Shown piece after piece: positions 1 to 7,808 of a DNA stretch of 29,545 nucleotides (the stretch's first letter is position 1; every line of letters begins with the position of its first letter). The notes beneath the pieces are model-generated. The model was given only the letters and a program-made list of their open reading frames with translations. It was not told the origin of the DNA and ran no database searches. This DNA is from an uncultured Oscillospiraceae bacterium (GTDB taxonomy: Bacteria > Bacillota > Clostridia > Oscillospirales > Oscillospiraceae). Location: the NCBI GenBank assembly GCA_905205085.1, contig CAJLCG010000021.1:1-29545 (forward strand). The letters run 5' to 3'. A program made the translations under genes and the position numbers.

Positions 1-37
1 CAGCGCCGCGGAATGGCTGTAGGAAGAGGGAAAATGT

Positions 38-1303
38 TCAGGCTGCAAAGATGCTTCCGAACAAAGAGAGGAAAATCGGGTTGTAGATGTCGTCGATGAT
101 CACGGCGAAGGAGGGATAGAGGACCCAGGCCACGTTGTGCCAGCCGTACTGATCCATAACCGCCTTCTCGTTGGCCACGGCGTTGGGTCCCGAACCGCAG
201 CCCCAGCCGCAGTTGCCTGCCGCCATGACAGCCGCACCGTAGTCCCGGCCGAACATGTTGAAGGAGACGAAGATGGCAAACACAGCCATGAGGACCGCCT
301 GGACCAGCAGGATCACGCCCATCTGGCCGGCCACCCCCGCCAGGGCGGTGATGTCAATGGTCATCAGCACCAAGGCCAGATACAGCTCCAGGAACATATG
401 CTCGATGGCGTCCACCTCGGGGGTGTAGAACTTGATGTTCAGGGCCTCCATCACGTTGCGGGCGATGGCGCCGGCAAACAGGCAGCCAATGAACTTGGGC
501 ATCTCGATCATGGGGATATTGTCCAGGATGCAGTAGATGGGCATGCCCAGGGCGCACAGCAGCAGCACCATACCAAACATAGAGACCATGCGGCTGTTGT
601 TCAGCTCATTGATCTTGCCGTCCACCGCGGACTCCGGCTTATCGTTGGGGTCGGACTTCAGGCCATGGCGGCTGATGAGGAAGGCAGCCACGGGGCCACC
701 GATGAGGGAGCCCATCACATTTCCCAGAGTACCGGCGGTGACGCCCACCGCGGTGGCAGATTCCGGGGCGCCCATTTTATCAATGAAAATGGGGCCAAAG
801 GAGGCGGCGGTACCCACGCCGCCGGACATGGCGGAGGAGGAGCACTGGAGCGCCAGGAATGGATTCAGGCCGATGAGCTGGCCCACCAGCACACCCAGAA
901 CATCCTGCAGGGTAATGAGCAGGCAGGCGGCAATGGCGATCTTCAGACACAGCTTGCCGCCGGCGTGGCGGATGAGCTTCCAGCTAAAGCCGAAGCCCAC
1001 GCACATGAAGAAGATGTTCTGACACAGGTCCTGAATGGTGCTTACATTAAAGGAGATGGCGATGAGGCCGCTGCCCTTCAAAATGGCAATCACAATGGAA
1101 AACAGCAGGCCGGACACCACCGGGGCGGGGATGGCAAATTTCCGCAGCATTGCGGACCGCTTGACAATGGCATGCCCCAGGAAAATCACAATGGCCGCAA
1201 AGCCCAGGCTGGTCAGGTACTCAAACTTGAACGCGCTGACTGCCCCGTCTACGCCGGGGGTGTAGGTGCCAAAGTACTCTAGGATTTTTTCTACCGTTGG
1301 CAT
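38..1303 (-). CDS. gltS: Sodium/glutamate symporter, GltS family
   Basis: Predicted integral membrane protein of 421 aa, about the usual length for GltS, which imports glutamate with sodium. Many hydrophobic helices are visible. Two conserved GltS loops are recognisable: SSSAMSGGVGTAASFGP near residues 155-171 and GNCGWGCGSGPNAVAN near 363-378, the re-entrant-loop motifs of this family. A longer frame runs upstream, but the start is set by ACAAGGAGGT at 1311-1320, seven bases before the ATG; the extension is not membrane-like. The gene lies downstream of a CitA/DcuS-type two-component pair on the same strand, separated by a terminator and its own promoter. This suggests that the pair controls this transporter. 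Family assignment is firm; glutamate rather than another acidic substrate is by homology. Confidence 0.93.
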   Translation of the reverse strand: MPTVEKILEYFGTYTPGVDGAVSAFKFEYLTSLGFAAIVIFLGHAIVKRSAMLRKFAIPAPVVSGLLFSIVIAILKGSGLIAISFNVSTIQDLCQNIFFMCVGFGFSWKLIRHAGGKLCLKIAIAACLLITLQDVLGVLVGQLIGLNPFLALQCSSSAMSGGVGTAASFGPIFIDKMGAPESATAVGVTAGTLGNVMGSLIGGPVAAFLISRHGLKSDPNDKPESAVDGKINELNNSRMVSMFGMVLLLCALGMPIYCILDNIPMIEMPKFIGCLFAGAIARNVMEALNIKFYTPEVDAIEHMFLELYLALVLMTIDITALAGVAGQMGVILLVQAVLMAVFAIFVSFNMFGRDYGAAVMAAGNCGWGCGSGPNAVANEKAVMDQYGWHNVAWVLYPSFAVIIDDIYNPIFLSLFGSIFAA

Positions 1304-1388
1304 AAAAAATACCTCCTTGTTTCTCTCCCCGCACACGCCCCGGCTCCCTCTTGCCATGGGCAGGCAACATGGGGTTTTCTTCATCAAA

Positions 1389-1417
1389 AGCTTAAGAAAT
1401 CTGACGGAGAAAGTCAA
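1389..1417 (-). promoter_or_regulatory. Candidate sigma-A promoter of gltS
   Basis: On the minus strand TTGACT (1412-1417) lies 17 bp from TAAGCT (1389-1394). The -35 is good and the -10 is weak, which would suit an activated promoter. The AT-rich stretch just upstream (about 1418-1450) is a plausible landing site for the neighbouring response regulator, but I see no clear binding repeat. Confidence 0.4.
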
Positions 1418-1456
1418 TTTAAGTACGTATTGAAGGGCTTTTGTAAGTAAAGTAAC

Positions 1457-1493
1457 AAAGATCCGCTTGTGGGACATCCACAAACGGATCTTT
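1457..1493 (-). terminator. Intrinsic terminator after the response regulator gene
   Basis: Long hairpin: AAAGATCCG (1457-1465) pairs with CGGATCTTT (1485-1493), and TTGTGG (1467-1472) pairs with CCACAA (1478-1483), with one internal mismatch and a 5-nt loop. T-rich sequence follows on the minus strand. It separates the two-component operon from gltS. The 288-bp gap 1304-1591 holds only this hairpin, the gltS promoter and a roughly 80-nt leader. Confidence 0.75.
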
Positions 1494-1591
1494 TGTTTCC
1501 GGCAATCTGTGCGCATATCTGTATGAGATTTCGTCCATTTTCGCCCTTTTCCAGAAGAAATGTACAAATTTGAACGCAGCTTTTTTGTTCC

Positions 1592-2302
1592 TTAAGTAGA
1601 TCCCTTTCCCGCTGCACCAAAGCTGCCGGTGTAGCGGTAGCGGATGGAGGGGCGTCCCCCGGTTTGGTAATCAATGGAACTGACCAGCTCTCCCGTCTCC
1701 ACCATGTAGTTGACATAGCGGCGGATGGTGATTCGGGACAGGTGTACCTGCTCGGCGATCTCCTCGCTGGTGAGGGCCTGCCCCTGGCTGCGGGCCAGGA
1801 AATCCTGGATGAGGCGCAGGGTGGCCCCATTGAGCCCTTTGCTCAGCTGAGGCGCTGCCTCCTCCCCATCCTGGGACTGGAGCAGCTGGTCGATGGCCCT
1901 CTGGTCCATCCCTCCCGAATTGGATAGCAGCTTCTGCCGCTGGAGAAACTTGTCCAGGGCCTGCCGGAACCGGGCAAACTCAAAGGGCTTGACCAGATAA
2001 TCCTGTACCCCCCGGCTGAGCAGGGAGCGGACGATATCCGTATCGCTGGCCGAGGTGACCATGATCACCGCCGGAGCCCGCCCCATGGCATGCAGCCGGT
2101 CCAGAAACTCCTGGCCATTCATCTCGGGAGTATAGTAGTCCAGCACGATCAGCTCCACGTCCTGTTTGGCCAGATACTCCAGGGCCTGTCCCCCGCTCTT
2201 ACACACCTGCACCACCTGAAAGCGGCGGTCGCTCTCCACATACTGCCGGTCAATGGCCGCCACCATGGGGTCGTCCTCTAAAATCAGTACCCGATAGGTC
2301 AT
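1592..2302 (-). CDS. Response regulator, CitB/DcuR type
   Basis: Cytoplasmic two-component regulator of 236 aa. The receiver domain (about 1-120) has the acidic pair ED-D at residues 9-11, phospho-acceptor Asp55 in LIVLDYY, Thr83 and Lys105 in LVKPFEF. After a linker, a C-terminal winged-helix-like HTH (about 165-225) contains LTSEEIAEQVHLSRITIRRYVNYM and a GGRPSIRYR wing, the arrangement seen in CitB/DcuR/DctR regulators. Its ATG overlaps the kinase stop codon by 4 nt (ATGA), so the two are translationally coupled. The likely target is the downstream acidic-substrate symporter gene; that is inferred from position only. Confidence 0.9.
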   Translation of the reverse strand: MTYRVLILEDDPMVAAIDRQYVESDRRFQVVQVCKSGGQALEYLAKQDVELIVLDYYTPEMNGQEFLDRLHAMGRAPAVIMVTSASDTDIVRSLLSRGVQDYLVKPFEFARFRQALDKFLQRQKLLSNSGGMDQRAIDQLLQSQDGEEAAPQLSKGLNGATLRLIQDFLARSQGQALTSEEIAEQVHLSRITIRRYVNYMVETGELVSSIDYQTGGRPSIRYRYTGSFGAAGKGST

Positions 2303-3906
2303 ACTGCTCCCTCCTGTCTGGTAAAGGTCAGGGTAAAGCAGGTGCCTGCCCCCGCCTCCGTCACAATGTCGATGGTACCGCCATGCCCCTCTACGATCTG
2401 CCGGACCAGGGGCAGACCCAGGCCCCGGCCCTCCCCTTTGGTGGAGACACCCTTTTCAAAGATCCGCTCCCGCACCGCCGGGTCGATGCCCCGGCCCGTA
2501 TCCTCGCAGACGATGATGTTGCAGTCCGGACGGCAGTAGAGCCCCAGCGTGATCTCCCGCAGCTCTTCCTCCGCCTTGCTCAGCTCCTCCACTGCGTTCT
2601 CCAGGAGATTACCCACCACGGTAATGCACTCCTGTTCCTCCAGCAACAGATCCTCCGGGCGGCAGCTGCTGTCGGGGGCCACCGTCAGACGGATCCCCAG
2701 TTCCGCTGCGTGCATCATTTTGCCAATCACCAGGGCACACAGCCGGGAGGCCCGGATACAGTCAGCGGTCTCCCGGATGGCCTGGCTGGAAACCAGACCA
2801 CTGTTGACGATGAAGGAGATTGCCTTCCCGGTCTCTCCGGTCTGGAGATAGCCCAGGATGACGTGGAGCTTGTTCATAAACTCGTGGTTAAAAAAGCGCA
2901 GGGTATCCAGCATATTCCGGGTGCCGGAGAGCTGGTCGGACAGCCGCATCATCTCCGTCTTGTCGTGCAGCACACTCAGCACACCGTCCAGCCCCTCTTC
3001 TCCCCGTATAGGCACCTCGCTGGCCAGCACCTGCCGCTCTCCAATGACACAGGAGCGGTTGTGGCTGGCCTGTCCGGTGCGGGCCGCCTGGACACAGCCA
3101 CTCTGAGGAAAGGCCTCCTCCAGCTGCCGCCCCTCCAGTTCCTGCTGGGAAGCGCCCAGCAGGCGCTGGGCCGCCTGATTGGAGAAGATCACCCTTCCCT
3201 CCCGGTCGGTGGCCACCAGGCCGTCCTCAATGGCGTTGAGCACGTCCTCCTGTTTGAGGTACAGCTCCAACAGCTCGGTGGGGTGGTGTCCTTTCAGGGA
3301 GCCCCGCAGCAGGGCTACGATTCCCCGGGACAGCCCCACACCCAGCAGCAAGACCACCCCCAGGATCACCAGAGCGTAGATCACGATCACCCGGTTCTGC
3401 TCCCAGATGTCGGAGGTAAAGATGGAGGTCATCACAAAGCCGATGATCTCTCCCTGGTCATTTTCCACCGCGTGGAAGGCCCTGCGCTGGGAGCCGTAGG
3501 TACTGTATCCGGTGGTGATATAGGGCTCGCTGCCCTCCAGGATGGGGACCTCCTCCCCTTCCACAAAGGTCTCACCGCTCTGCTGGCGGTCGGTATGATA
3601 AAAGCGCAGGCCGCTGGTGTTGTAGATCACGATCACGTTCAGGTCCTTCACGTTCTCGCTCAGGCTGTCCAGCTGCCGGGACACCTCCGGGTCGGGGTAG
3701 CCCCGCTCCAGCATGGCCTCAACCCCGTCCAGCTGGGCAATGTAGGCTGCGCTGCTGCGGATGGTATCATCCATGCTCCTCAGCTGCCGGGTGATATCCA
3801 CATACAGCATGATCCCCATGGTCACAAGCAGCAAAATGGATGAGACGCTGACAAAGCTGATAAACAGCTGTCTCTCCAGGGGCATTTGTTTGAATCTGGA
3901 CAACAT
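2299..3906 (-). CDS. Sensor histidine kinase, CitA/DcuS type
   Basis: Membrane sensor kinase of 535 aa. TM1 is about residues 17-37, an extracytoplasmic sensor region is about 38-170, and TM2 is about 172-195. A cytoplasmic PAS domain follows (about 218-310). The phospho-acceptor is His341 in FFNHEFMNKLHVILG, the typical CitA/DcuS H-box. The HATPase has an N-box NLLENAVEE (about 433-441), DTGRGI (469-474) and GRGLGLPLV (493-501). The start at 3906 is preceded by GGAGGAGAGAGAT; the longer frame upstream is less well supported. By family, the sensor domain would bind a carboxylate such as citrate, C4-dicarboxylate or glutamate; the ligand here is unknown. No separate promoter is evident, because a terminator sits only 40 bp upstream. 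Confidence 0.9.
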   Translation of the reverse strand: MLSRFKQMPLERQLFISFVSVSSILLLVTMGIMLYVDITRQLRSMDDTIRSSAAYIAQLDGVEAMLERGYPDPEVSRQLDSLSENVKDLNVIVIYNTSGLRFYHTDRQQSGETFVEGEEVPILEGSEPYITTGYSTYGSQRRAFHAVENDQGEIIGFVMTSIFTSDIWEQNRVIVIYALVILGVVLLLGVGLSRGIVALLRGSLKGHHPTELLELYLKQEDVLNAIEDGLVATDREGRVIFSNQAAQRLLGASQQELEGRQLEEAFPQSGCVQAARTGQASHNRSCVIGERQVLASEVPIRGEEGLDGVLSVLHDKTEMMRLSDQLSGTRNMLDTLRFFNHEFMNKLHVILGYLQTGETGKAISFIVNSGLVSSQAIRETADCIRASRLCALVIGKMMHAAELGIRLTVAPDSSCRPEDLLLEEQECITVVGNLLENAVEELSKAEEELREITLGLYCRPDCNIIVCEDTGRGIDPAVRERIFEKGVSTKGEGRGLGLPLVRQIVEGHGGTIDIVTEAGAGTCFTLTFTRQEGAV

Positions 3907-3940
3907 ATCTCTCTCCTCCATTTTGCCCTTGCCACACAGC

Positions 3941-3975
3941 AAAAAAGCGTGCCCGGTCTCTGTGTCCGGGCACGC
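3941..3975 (-). terminator. Intrinsic terminator after the Asp23-like gene
   Basis: GCGTGCCCGG (3947-3956) and CCGGGCACGC (3966-3975) form a 10-bp GC-rich stem with a 9-nt loop, followed on the minus strand by six T residues. It is a classic Rho-independent terminator for the Asp23-like gene, directly ahead of the sensor kinase gene. Confidence 0.9.
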
Positions 3976-3992
3976 CTTCTGGTTATTCCGTG

Positions 3993-4367
3993 TTACGCCT
4001 TCACCGGGAAAGTGATGCCGCCCACATTCACATTGACGGCGGCGATCTCCAGGCCGGTCATGGACTCCACCGCGTTCTTCACGCCGTCCTGAACCGCCTT
4101 GCCCACCTCGGGAATAGTATTGCCATAGGACATCAGAATGGACAGATCCACCGTCACCTTCTCGTCCTCCATCTGCACATGCACGCCCTTGGCCAGGGTC
4201 TTCTTCCCCAGCAGCTCAGCGATATCGCTGCCCAAATTGGCGGCCAGGCCGCTGACTCCCTCCACCTCCAGGGCGGCGGCGGCGGCAATGCCAGCCAGCA
4301 CTTCTTCAGAAATATGGATATTGCCCAGCTCGTCAGAGCGGGAGACATACTCCTTATTCTCGCTCAC
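3993..4367 (-). CDS. Asp23/Gls24 family protein (YqhY-like)
   Basis: Small protein of 124 aa made of one Asp23/Gls24 (DUF322) domain: GNIHISEEVLAGIAAAAALEVEGV near residues 15-38, then alternating strands including VTVDLSILMSYGNTIPEVGKAVQDGVKNAVESMTGLEI. The start codon is GTG, with GGAG upstream. In Bacillus subtilis the paralogue yqhY lies just downstream of spoIIIA and accBC and has been linked to acetyl-CoA carboxylase and fatty acid synthesis control. Here it follows spoIIIAH directly and accBC and nusB are absent, but position supports a YqhY rather than AmaP/Asp23 identity. It has its own sigma-A-type promoter and a terminator, so it can be expressed in growing cells independently of sporulation. 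Confidence 0.88.
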   Translation of the reverse strand: MSENKEYVSRSDELGNIHISEEVLAGIAAAAALEVEGVSGLAANLGSDIAELLGKKTLAKGVHVQMEDEKVTVDLSILMSYGNTIPEVGKAVQDGVKNAVESMTGLEIAAVNVNVGGITFPVKA

Positions 4368-4416
4368 GGATGGTCACGCTCCTTCACGTTACAGTTCTTC
4401 CAGGATACTTGGTGTT

Positions 4417-4445
4417 ATTGTACCACGCCGGAGCGCCTTTGACAA
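4417..4445 (-). promoter_or_regulatory. Sigma-A promoter of the Asp23-like gene
   Basis: On the minus strand TTGTCA (4440-4445) and TACAAT (4417-4422) are separated by exactly 17 bp. The promoter lies between spoIIIAH and the Asp23-like gene, giving the latter vegetative expression. No strong terminator follows spoIIIAH, so sporulation read-through is also possible. Confidence 0.75.
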
Positions 4446-4468
4446 CCAAAACCTAAAATTTCTAGGGC

Positions 4469-5101
4469 TCACTCCACCTCAATGATGGTCACCTGGTCGG
4501 CAGTAAAACCGGCATTCTGATTGACCACATCCAGGATACGGGCGGTATCTGCGTCAGTGAGTCCCCCTTCGGGAGCAGCCACCGCCAAGCTCAGGGAATT
4601 TTCTCCAATAAAGGCCACACAGTCGGTATAGCCCTTGGCCACGATCATATTTTCGATCTGGGCCTCAGTGACGGTGTAGTCGGCCATGGTCTGAATACTC
4701 TGGTTGGCCTCGTCCCGCAGGGTCTGGTCCGCATCCTCCCGGGCTGCGGCATCCTGGAGCAAGCTCAGGGCGCTGTCCCGGGACTGCTGGCGGTTAAGGC
4801 GGGCGTTGGCAAAGTAGTCATCGCCGCTCTCTGTGCCGGTCTGCTGGCCGTCGGCGCTGCTCTGGTCCCCCTGCTGGGCAGCATCGTCCTTCTGAGAAGA
4901 GCTGGAGCTGTCGGAACTAGAACCGCCGGAGACCAACGGGTCCTCTTTCCCCACCATGGTGGACTCGCCCAAGGTCTTACCTGCCTCCTGCTCATAGCTC
5001 CAGTTTAAGTACACCGCCGCACACACAAACACGGCGATCACTGCCACCACCGCGTTGCGCTTCCAAATCTGGGACATACCCTTCTTGTTCCCTGTTTTCA
5101 T
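4469..5101 (-). CDS. spoIIIAH: Stage III sporulation protein AH
   Basis: Mother-cell sporulation protein of 210 aa. It has a short basic N-terminus, one TM segment (about residues 16-34) and a long low-complexity linker rich in Ser, Asp and Gln (about 56-95). The globular C-terminal domain resembles the YscJ/FliF ring-building fold and ends in FTADQVTIIEVE. In known spore formers the extracellular domain pairs with SpoIIQ across the intermembrane space to form the feeding channel, and it helps engulfment. Start at ATG 5101 with GGGAGGAAG upstream. It is the last gene of the spoIIIA operon and is separated by 38 nt from spoIIIAG, the widest gap in the operon. Confidence 0.92.
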   Translation of the reverse strand: MKTGNKKGMSQIWKRNAVVAVIAVFVCAAVYLNWSYEQEAGKTLGESTMVGKEDPLVSGGSSSDSSSSSQKDDAAQQGDQSSADGQQTGTESGDDYFANARLNRQQSRDSALSLLQDAAAREDADQTLRDEANQSIQTMADYTVTEAQIENMIVAKGYTDCVAFIGENSLSLAVAAPEGGLTDADTARILDVVNQNAGFTADQVTIIEVE

Positions 5102-5139
5102 TGCTGACTTCCTCCCTATTCATTATCAAAGTTTCGGCC

Positions 5140-5649
5140 TCAGGCCGCGCTTTTGCATACGGAAATATGGTTGCTGCCCAGTCCAGTGACGGCGGAGACC
5201 GCCTCCATCACCGCCAGGCGCACCTGGGGGTCGTCCCCGCCGGGGCACACCACCAGCGCCCCCCGGAACTGGGGGGCCACCGTCTGGAGGGGCACTACGT
5301 CCTGATTTCCTGAGCCCCGGCCCACCGTCACGGTGGTGGTGCTGCTGTCTCCCTGGCTGCCCTGCTTCTTGTCCTGGGCCAGCACTTGGCGGCTGCTGCT
5401 CTGCAAGGACAGCACCACCTGGGCCTCCCCGGCTCCCTGAATCTGGGAGATGGTGCTGGCCAGCTTCTTCTCAAAAGCCTCCAGGTCAAATTCCTCCTGG
5501 ACGCTCTCTTGGGCGGCAGTCTCCTTCTCCTCCCCGCCTTGGGGCCACAGAAGCAAAACCATCCCCACCGCCACCACCAAAAGAACATAGCCATACCGCT
5601 CCAGTCCCTTCTTCCAGGCATTGAATCCTGGGGGCCATGAAAATTTCAC
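5140..5649 (-). CDS. spoIIIAG: Stage III sporulation protein AG
   Basis: Component of the SpoIIIA-SpoIIQ channel, 169 aa. A TM helix spans about residues 20-37, followed by a charged linker and a ring-building domain (about 57-169) with EKKLASTISQIQGAGEAQVVLSL and the GALVVCPGGDDPQVRLAVMEAVSAVTGL segment typical of SpoIIIAG. In B. subtilis it forms a very large ring in the intermembrane space. The same frame stays open far upstream into spoIIIAF, but the start is set at GTG 5649 by AAAGGAGGA six bases ahead and by a GTGA overlap with the spoIIIAF stop. A Gln/Ser/Thr-rich loop at about 92-117 interrupts the ring domain, as expected for the AG-specific insertion. Confidence 0.92.
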   Translation of the reverse strand: MKFSWPPGFNAWKKGLERYGYVLLVVAVGMVLLLWPQGGEEKETAAQESVQEEFDLEAFEKKLASTISQIQGAGEAQVVLSLQSSSRQVLAQDKKQGSQGDSSTTTVTVGRGSGNQDVVPLQTVAPQFRGALVVCPGGDDPQVRLAVMEAVSAVTGLGSNHISVCKSAA

Positions 5650-6137
5650 GGCGATTCCTCCTTTGTTGCATACTGCTGGCGCTCCGGCGGCACTCCCAGC
5701 TCCTCCTGGATCTGCCTGGTAAGCTGTTCCTGCTGACTGGGGGACAGGTTCCCTGTCACGGTGACCTGCCAGGGGAGAAAGACCCCATCCCCCTCCGGGG
5801 CGCATTCTATCTCCACCTGGCACTCCGCCCCCAGCTGGGCCGCCTTGTCCACAATATATGCACTGCATTCCGCTTCTATGATGGTTTTCATAGTCTCGTC
5901 CCGCTGCTCCTCCAGCTCCTGTACCTCCCCCTGGGGCTGCCAGCTCTCCAGCCACTCTTCCGGCTCCACGCCCTTCAGGCTGGCTAAGGGAGAAAGCAGG
6001 GTCACCGCCATTACCAGCCCTGCCGTCAGCCGTCCCACCCGGCGCACCGGCCCCGGTGGGATCAGCCCCTGGGCCAGGGCACACAGGATGGCCGCCGCCG
6101 TCACCGACAGCAGCCACTCTTTTAGCGCCCCCATCAT
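5646..6137 (-). CDS. spoIIIAF: Stage III sporulation protein AF
   Basis: Membrane protein of 163 aa. Two hydrophobic helices lie near residues 6-28 and 36-53. A soluble domain (about 70-155) follows, with a coiled-coil-like EVQELEEQRDETMKTIIEAECSAYIVDKAAQ and a predicted ring-building fold as in known SpoIIIAF. It is part of the mother-cell SpoIIIA complex during engulfment. The start is one of two tandem ATG codons at 6137/6134; ATGA coupling with the spoIIIAE stop selects this point. Sequence conservation of AF is low, so the name rests on topology and position between AE and AG. Confidence 0.9.
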   Translation of the reverse strand: MMGALKEWLLSVTAAAILCALAQGLIPPGPVRRVGRLTAGLVMAVTLLSPLASLKGVEPEEWLESWQPQGEVQELEEQRDETMKTIIEAECSAYIVDKAAQLGAECQVEIECAPEGDGVFLPWQVTVTGNLSPSQQEQLTRQIQEELGVPPERQQYATKEESP

Positions 6138-7198
6138 GGCGCCACCGCCGACACGGCGGACACGATGCTCAGCAGCAGCATGAGGGCACAGCTGCCCGTC
6201 ATGCCCAGCAGCAAGCCAAAGGCCCCGCCGATGCTGTCCATCAGTCCGCCCAGCCGGGAGTGGTCCACCGTCCCAGCCAAGGCGGCGGCCAGCTTATAGG
6301 CCAGATAGTGGAGGGCCAGCTGCAAAAAGGGGGTCAGGCAGATGGCCAGCACTACCAGCATCCCCGCCACTCCCACGGTGCTTCGCAGCACGCTGGTACT
6401 GGCCAGGGCGCTTTCCGCCGCGTCGGAGAGGATGCCTCCCACCACCGGCACCGCCCGGGAGATGGTCATGCGGGCGGTCTTCACCACCGCCGCGTCCACC
6501 GACCCGGCAATGGCCCCGCTGGCGGTGAGGTAGCCGGTAAAAGCCAGCAGCATGGCGGTGAGGAAAAAGACCGCCGTCCCCCGCACAAGCCCCGCCAGTT
6601 TGCCCAGCCCCCCGTTGCCCAAGGCGGCCTGGGCACAGGACAGGGCTATGTAGGCGTACACCAGGGGCACCAACAGGCTGTCCACCGCGGTGATGAGCAG
6701 GTCGGAGAAGAGAACCGTCACCCCCTGGCGCACCGCTGCCCCAGTCACCGAGCCGGTGGCGGCGGTGAGAGTGGCCATGGCGGGGAGAATGAGGTCGGCA
6801 AAGTCTCCCATCTTGGAGATGGTCTCCCGCCCCAAGCCCACCATGGTGGTCATGTCGCTCACCGTCAGAGCGGTAATGGCCAGCGCTCCCGCCAGTTCCA
6901 CCGCCCCCAGGCCCACAGGCTTGTCCTCCTCCAGGCCCTGGGCCAGGCCACACAGCAGCACCACCGCCAGCAGCTTCAACGCGGTACCCAGACTGTGGCG
7001 CAGCAGGCCGCCCAGCTGATCGGTGGCCGCCTCCAGCAGATTCTGCACCCCCTGGTCCAGTCCCCCTTCTGCGGAGACCCCGTAGTCCTGGGCACTCTCC
7101 AGCACCTGGTCGGCCTGAGAAAAGGAGAGCTCTACGCCGCACACCGGCAGCACCGTCAGAGGCAGCAGCACCAACAGAGCCAACAGATGTCCCCTCAC
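6134..7198 (-). CDS. spoIIIAE: Stage III sporulation protein AE
   Basis: Polytopic membrane protein of 354 aa, with a signal-like N-terminus (HLLALLVLLPLTVLPVCG) and about seven later hydrophobic segments. Recognisable family stretches are AVELAGALAITALTVSDMTTMVGLGRETI and GVAGMLVVLAICLTPFLQLALHYLAYKLAAAL. SpoIIIAE is the best membrane-channel candidate of the mother-cell complex. The open frame extends upstream through spoIIIAD, but GTG 7198 gives a GTGA overlap with the spoIIIAD stop and places the hydrophobic signal at the N-terminus. That makes the protein slightly shorter than the B. subtilis homologue. Confidence 0.92.
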   Translation of the reverse strand: MRGHLLALLVLLPLTVLPVCGVELSFSQADQVLESAQDYGVSAEGGLDQGVQNLLEAATDQLGGLLRHSLGTALKLLAVVLLCGLAQGLEEDKPVGLGAVELAGALAITALTVSDMTTMVGLGRETISKMGDFADLILPAMATLTAATGSVTGAAVRQGVTVLFSDLLITAVDSLLVPLVYAYIALSCAQAALGNGGLGKLAGLVRGTAVFFLTAMLLAFTGYLTASGAIAGSVDAAVVKTARMTISRAVPVVGGILSDAAESALASTSVLRSTVGVAGMLVVLAICLTPFLQLALHYLAYKLAAALAGTVDHSRLGGLMDSIGGAFGLLLGMTGSCALMLLLSIVSAVSAVAP

Positions 7199-7587
7199 AG
7201 CAGCATCCCCTCCATCATCTTCAGTACTCCTCCCACCAGAGGCAGAGAGACCGCCAGGGCCAGAATGGTCCCCGCCGTCTCCACAAAGGCGGCCACGCCG
7301 TTCTCCCCCGCGCTTTTGCACACCTCCGCCGTCAGCCGGGTGATGATGGACAGCACTACGGTTTTGAAAACAGGCTCAACAAGCCAGTCCTCCAGCCCAG
7401 CCAGCTCACACAGCCACTTCATCCACTCAGTCACCAGCTTCAGGCTGTCCGCCACCGTCCATAGCACCCACACTCCCGCCGCCAGAGCCAGCAGGAATCC
7501 CAGCTCCGGCGCAGCCCGGCGCACCACCGTGCCGCATAAAACGGCAGTCACCGCCCCGGCGGCTACCTTGATCATGACCTCCATCAT
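7195..7587 (-). CDS. spoIIIAD: Stage III sporulation protein AD
   Basis: Small membrane protein of 130 aa with about four TM helices. The family segments VFKTVVLSIITRLTAEVCKSAGENGVAAFVETAGTILALAVSLPL (about residues 72-116) are clear. It is part of the spoIIIA mother-cell complex. The ATG at 7587 overlaps the spoIIIAC stop (ATGA) and has no convincing ribosome binding site of its own, so translation is probably coupled. A later in-frame ATG preceded too closely by GGAGG is a less likely start. Confidence 0.93.
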   Translation of the reverse strand: MMEVMIKVAAGAVTAVLCGTVVRRAAPELGFLLALAAGVWVLWTVADSLKLVTEWMKWLCELAGLEDWLVEPVFKTVVLSIITRLTAEVCKSAGENGVAAFVETAGTILALAVSLPLVGGVLKMMEGMLL

Positions 7588-7778
7588 AGCTGAAACAGAG
7601 TTTTGACCAGGGCAAACAGGTCGGCGATCTCCTGCACCACCATCATCAGCACCACCACCAGCCCCGCCAAGGTGGTCATCATGGCCTGCTCGTCCCGCCC
7701 CGCCCGGCTGAGCACCTGATTGAGCACCGCCACCAGAATGCCGATGGCGGCAATTTTAAAGATCATATCCACATCCAT
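7584..7778 (-). CDS. spoIIIAC: Stage III sporulation protein AC
   Basis: Very small membrane protein of 64 aa with two TM helices (about residues 4-20 and 32-56), typical of SpoIIIAC: MDVDMIFKIAAIGILVAVLNQVLSRAGRDEQAMM. I chose the second ATG (7778) because GAGGG lies about 8 nt upstream and the family usually begins MDV/MDI. An ATG two codons earlier (7784) sits too close to that ribosome binding site. SpoIIIAC and SpoIIIAD share similarity in the family and probably pack together in the membrane. Confidence 0.92.
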   Translation of the reverse strand: MDVDMIFKIAAIGILVAVLNQVLSRAGRDEQAMMTTLAGLVVVLMMVVQEIADLFALVKTLFQL

Positions 7779-7808
7779 ACCCATGCCCTCTTTCGTGATC
7801 TTATCCCA

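Noticed and set aside
2383..3843. 486-codon plus-strand frame opposite the sensor kinase
   Set aside because: Same antisense shadow pattern, no start signals and no recognisable domain.
5650..6117. Upstream extension of the spoIIIAG frame into spoIIIAF
   Set aside because: Gly/Ala-rich out-of-frame translation of spoIIIAF; GTG 5649 with AAAGGAGGA and a 4-nt overlap is the real start.
6056..7606. 516-codon plus-strand frame opposite spoIIIAF-AE-AD
   Set aside because: Composition is Gln/His/Gly-rich as expected for the complement of GC-biased coding sequence; the minus-strand genes are certain.
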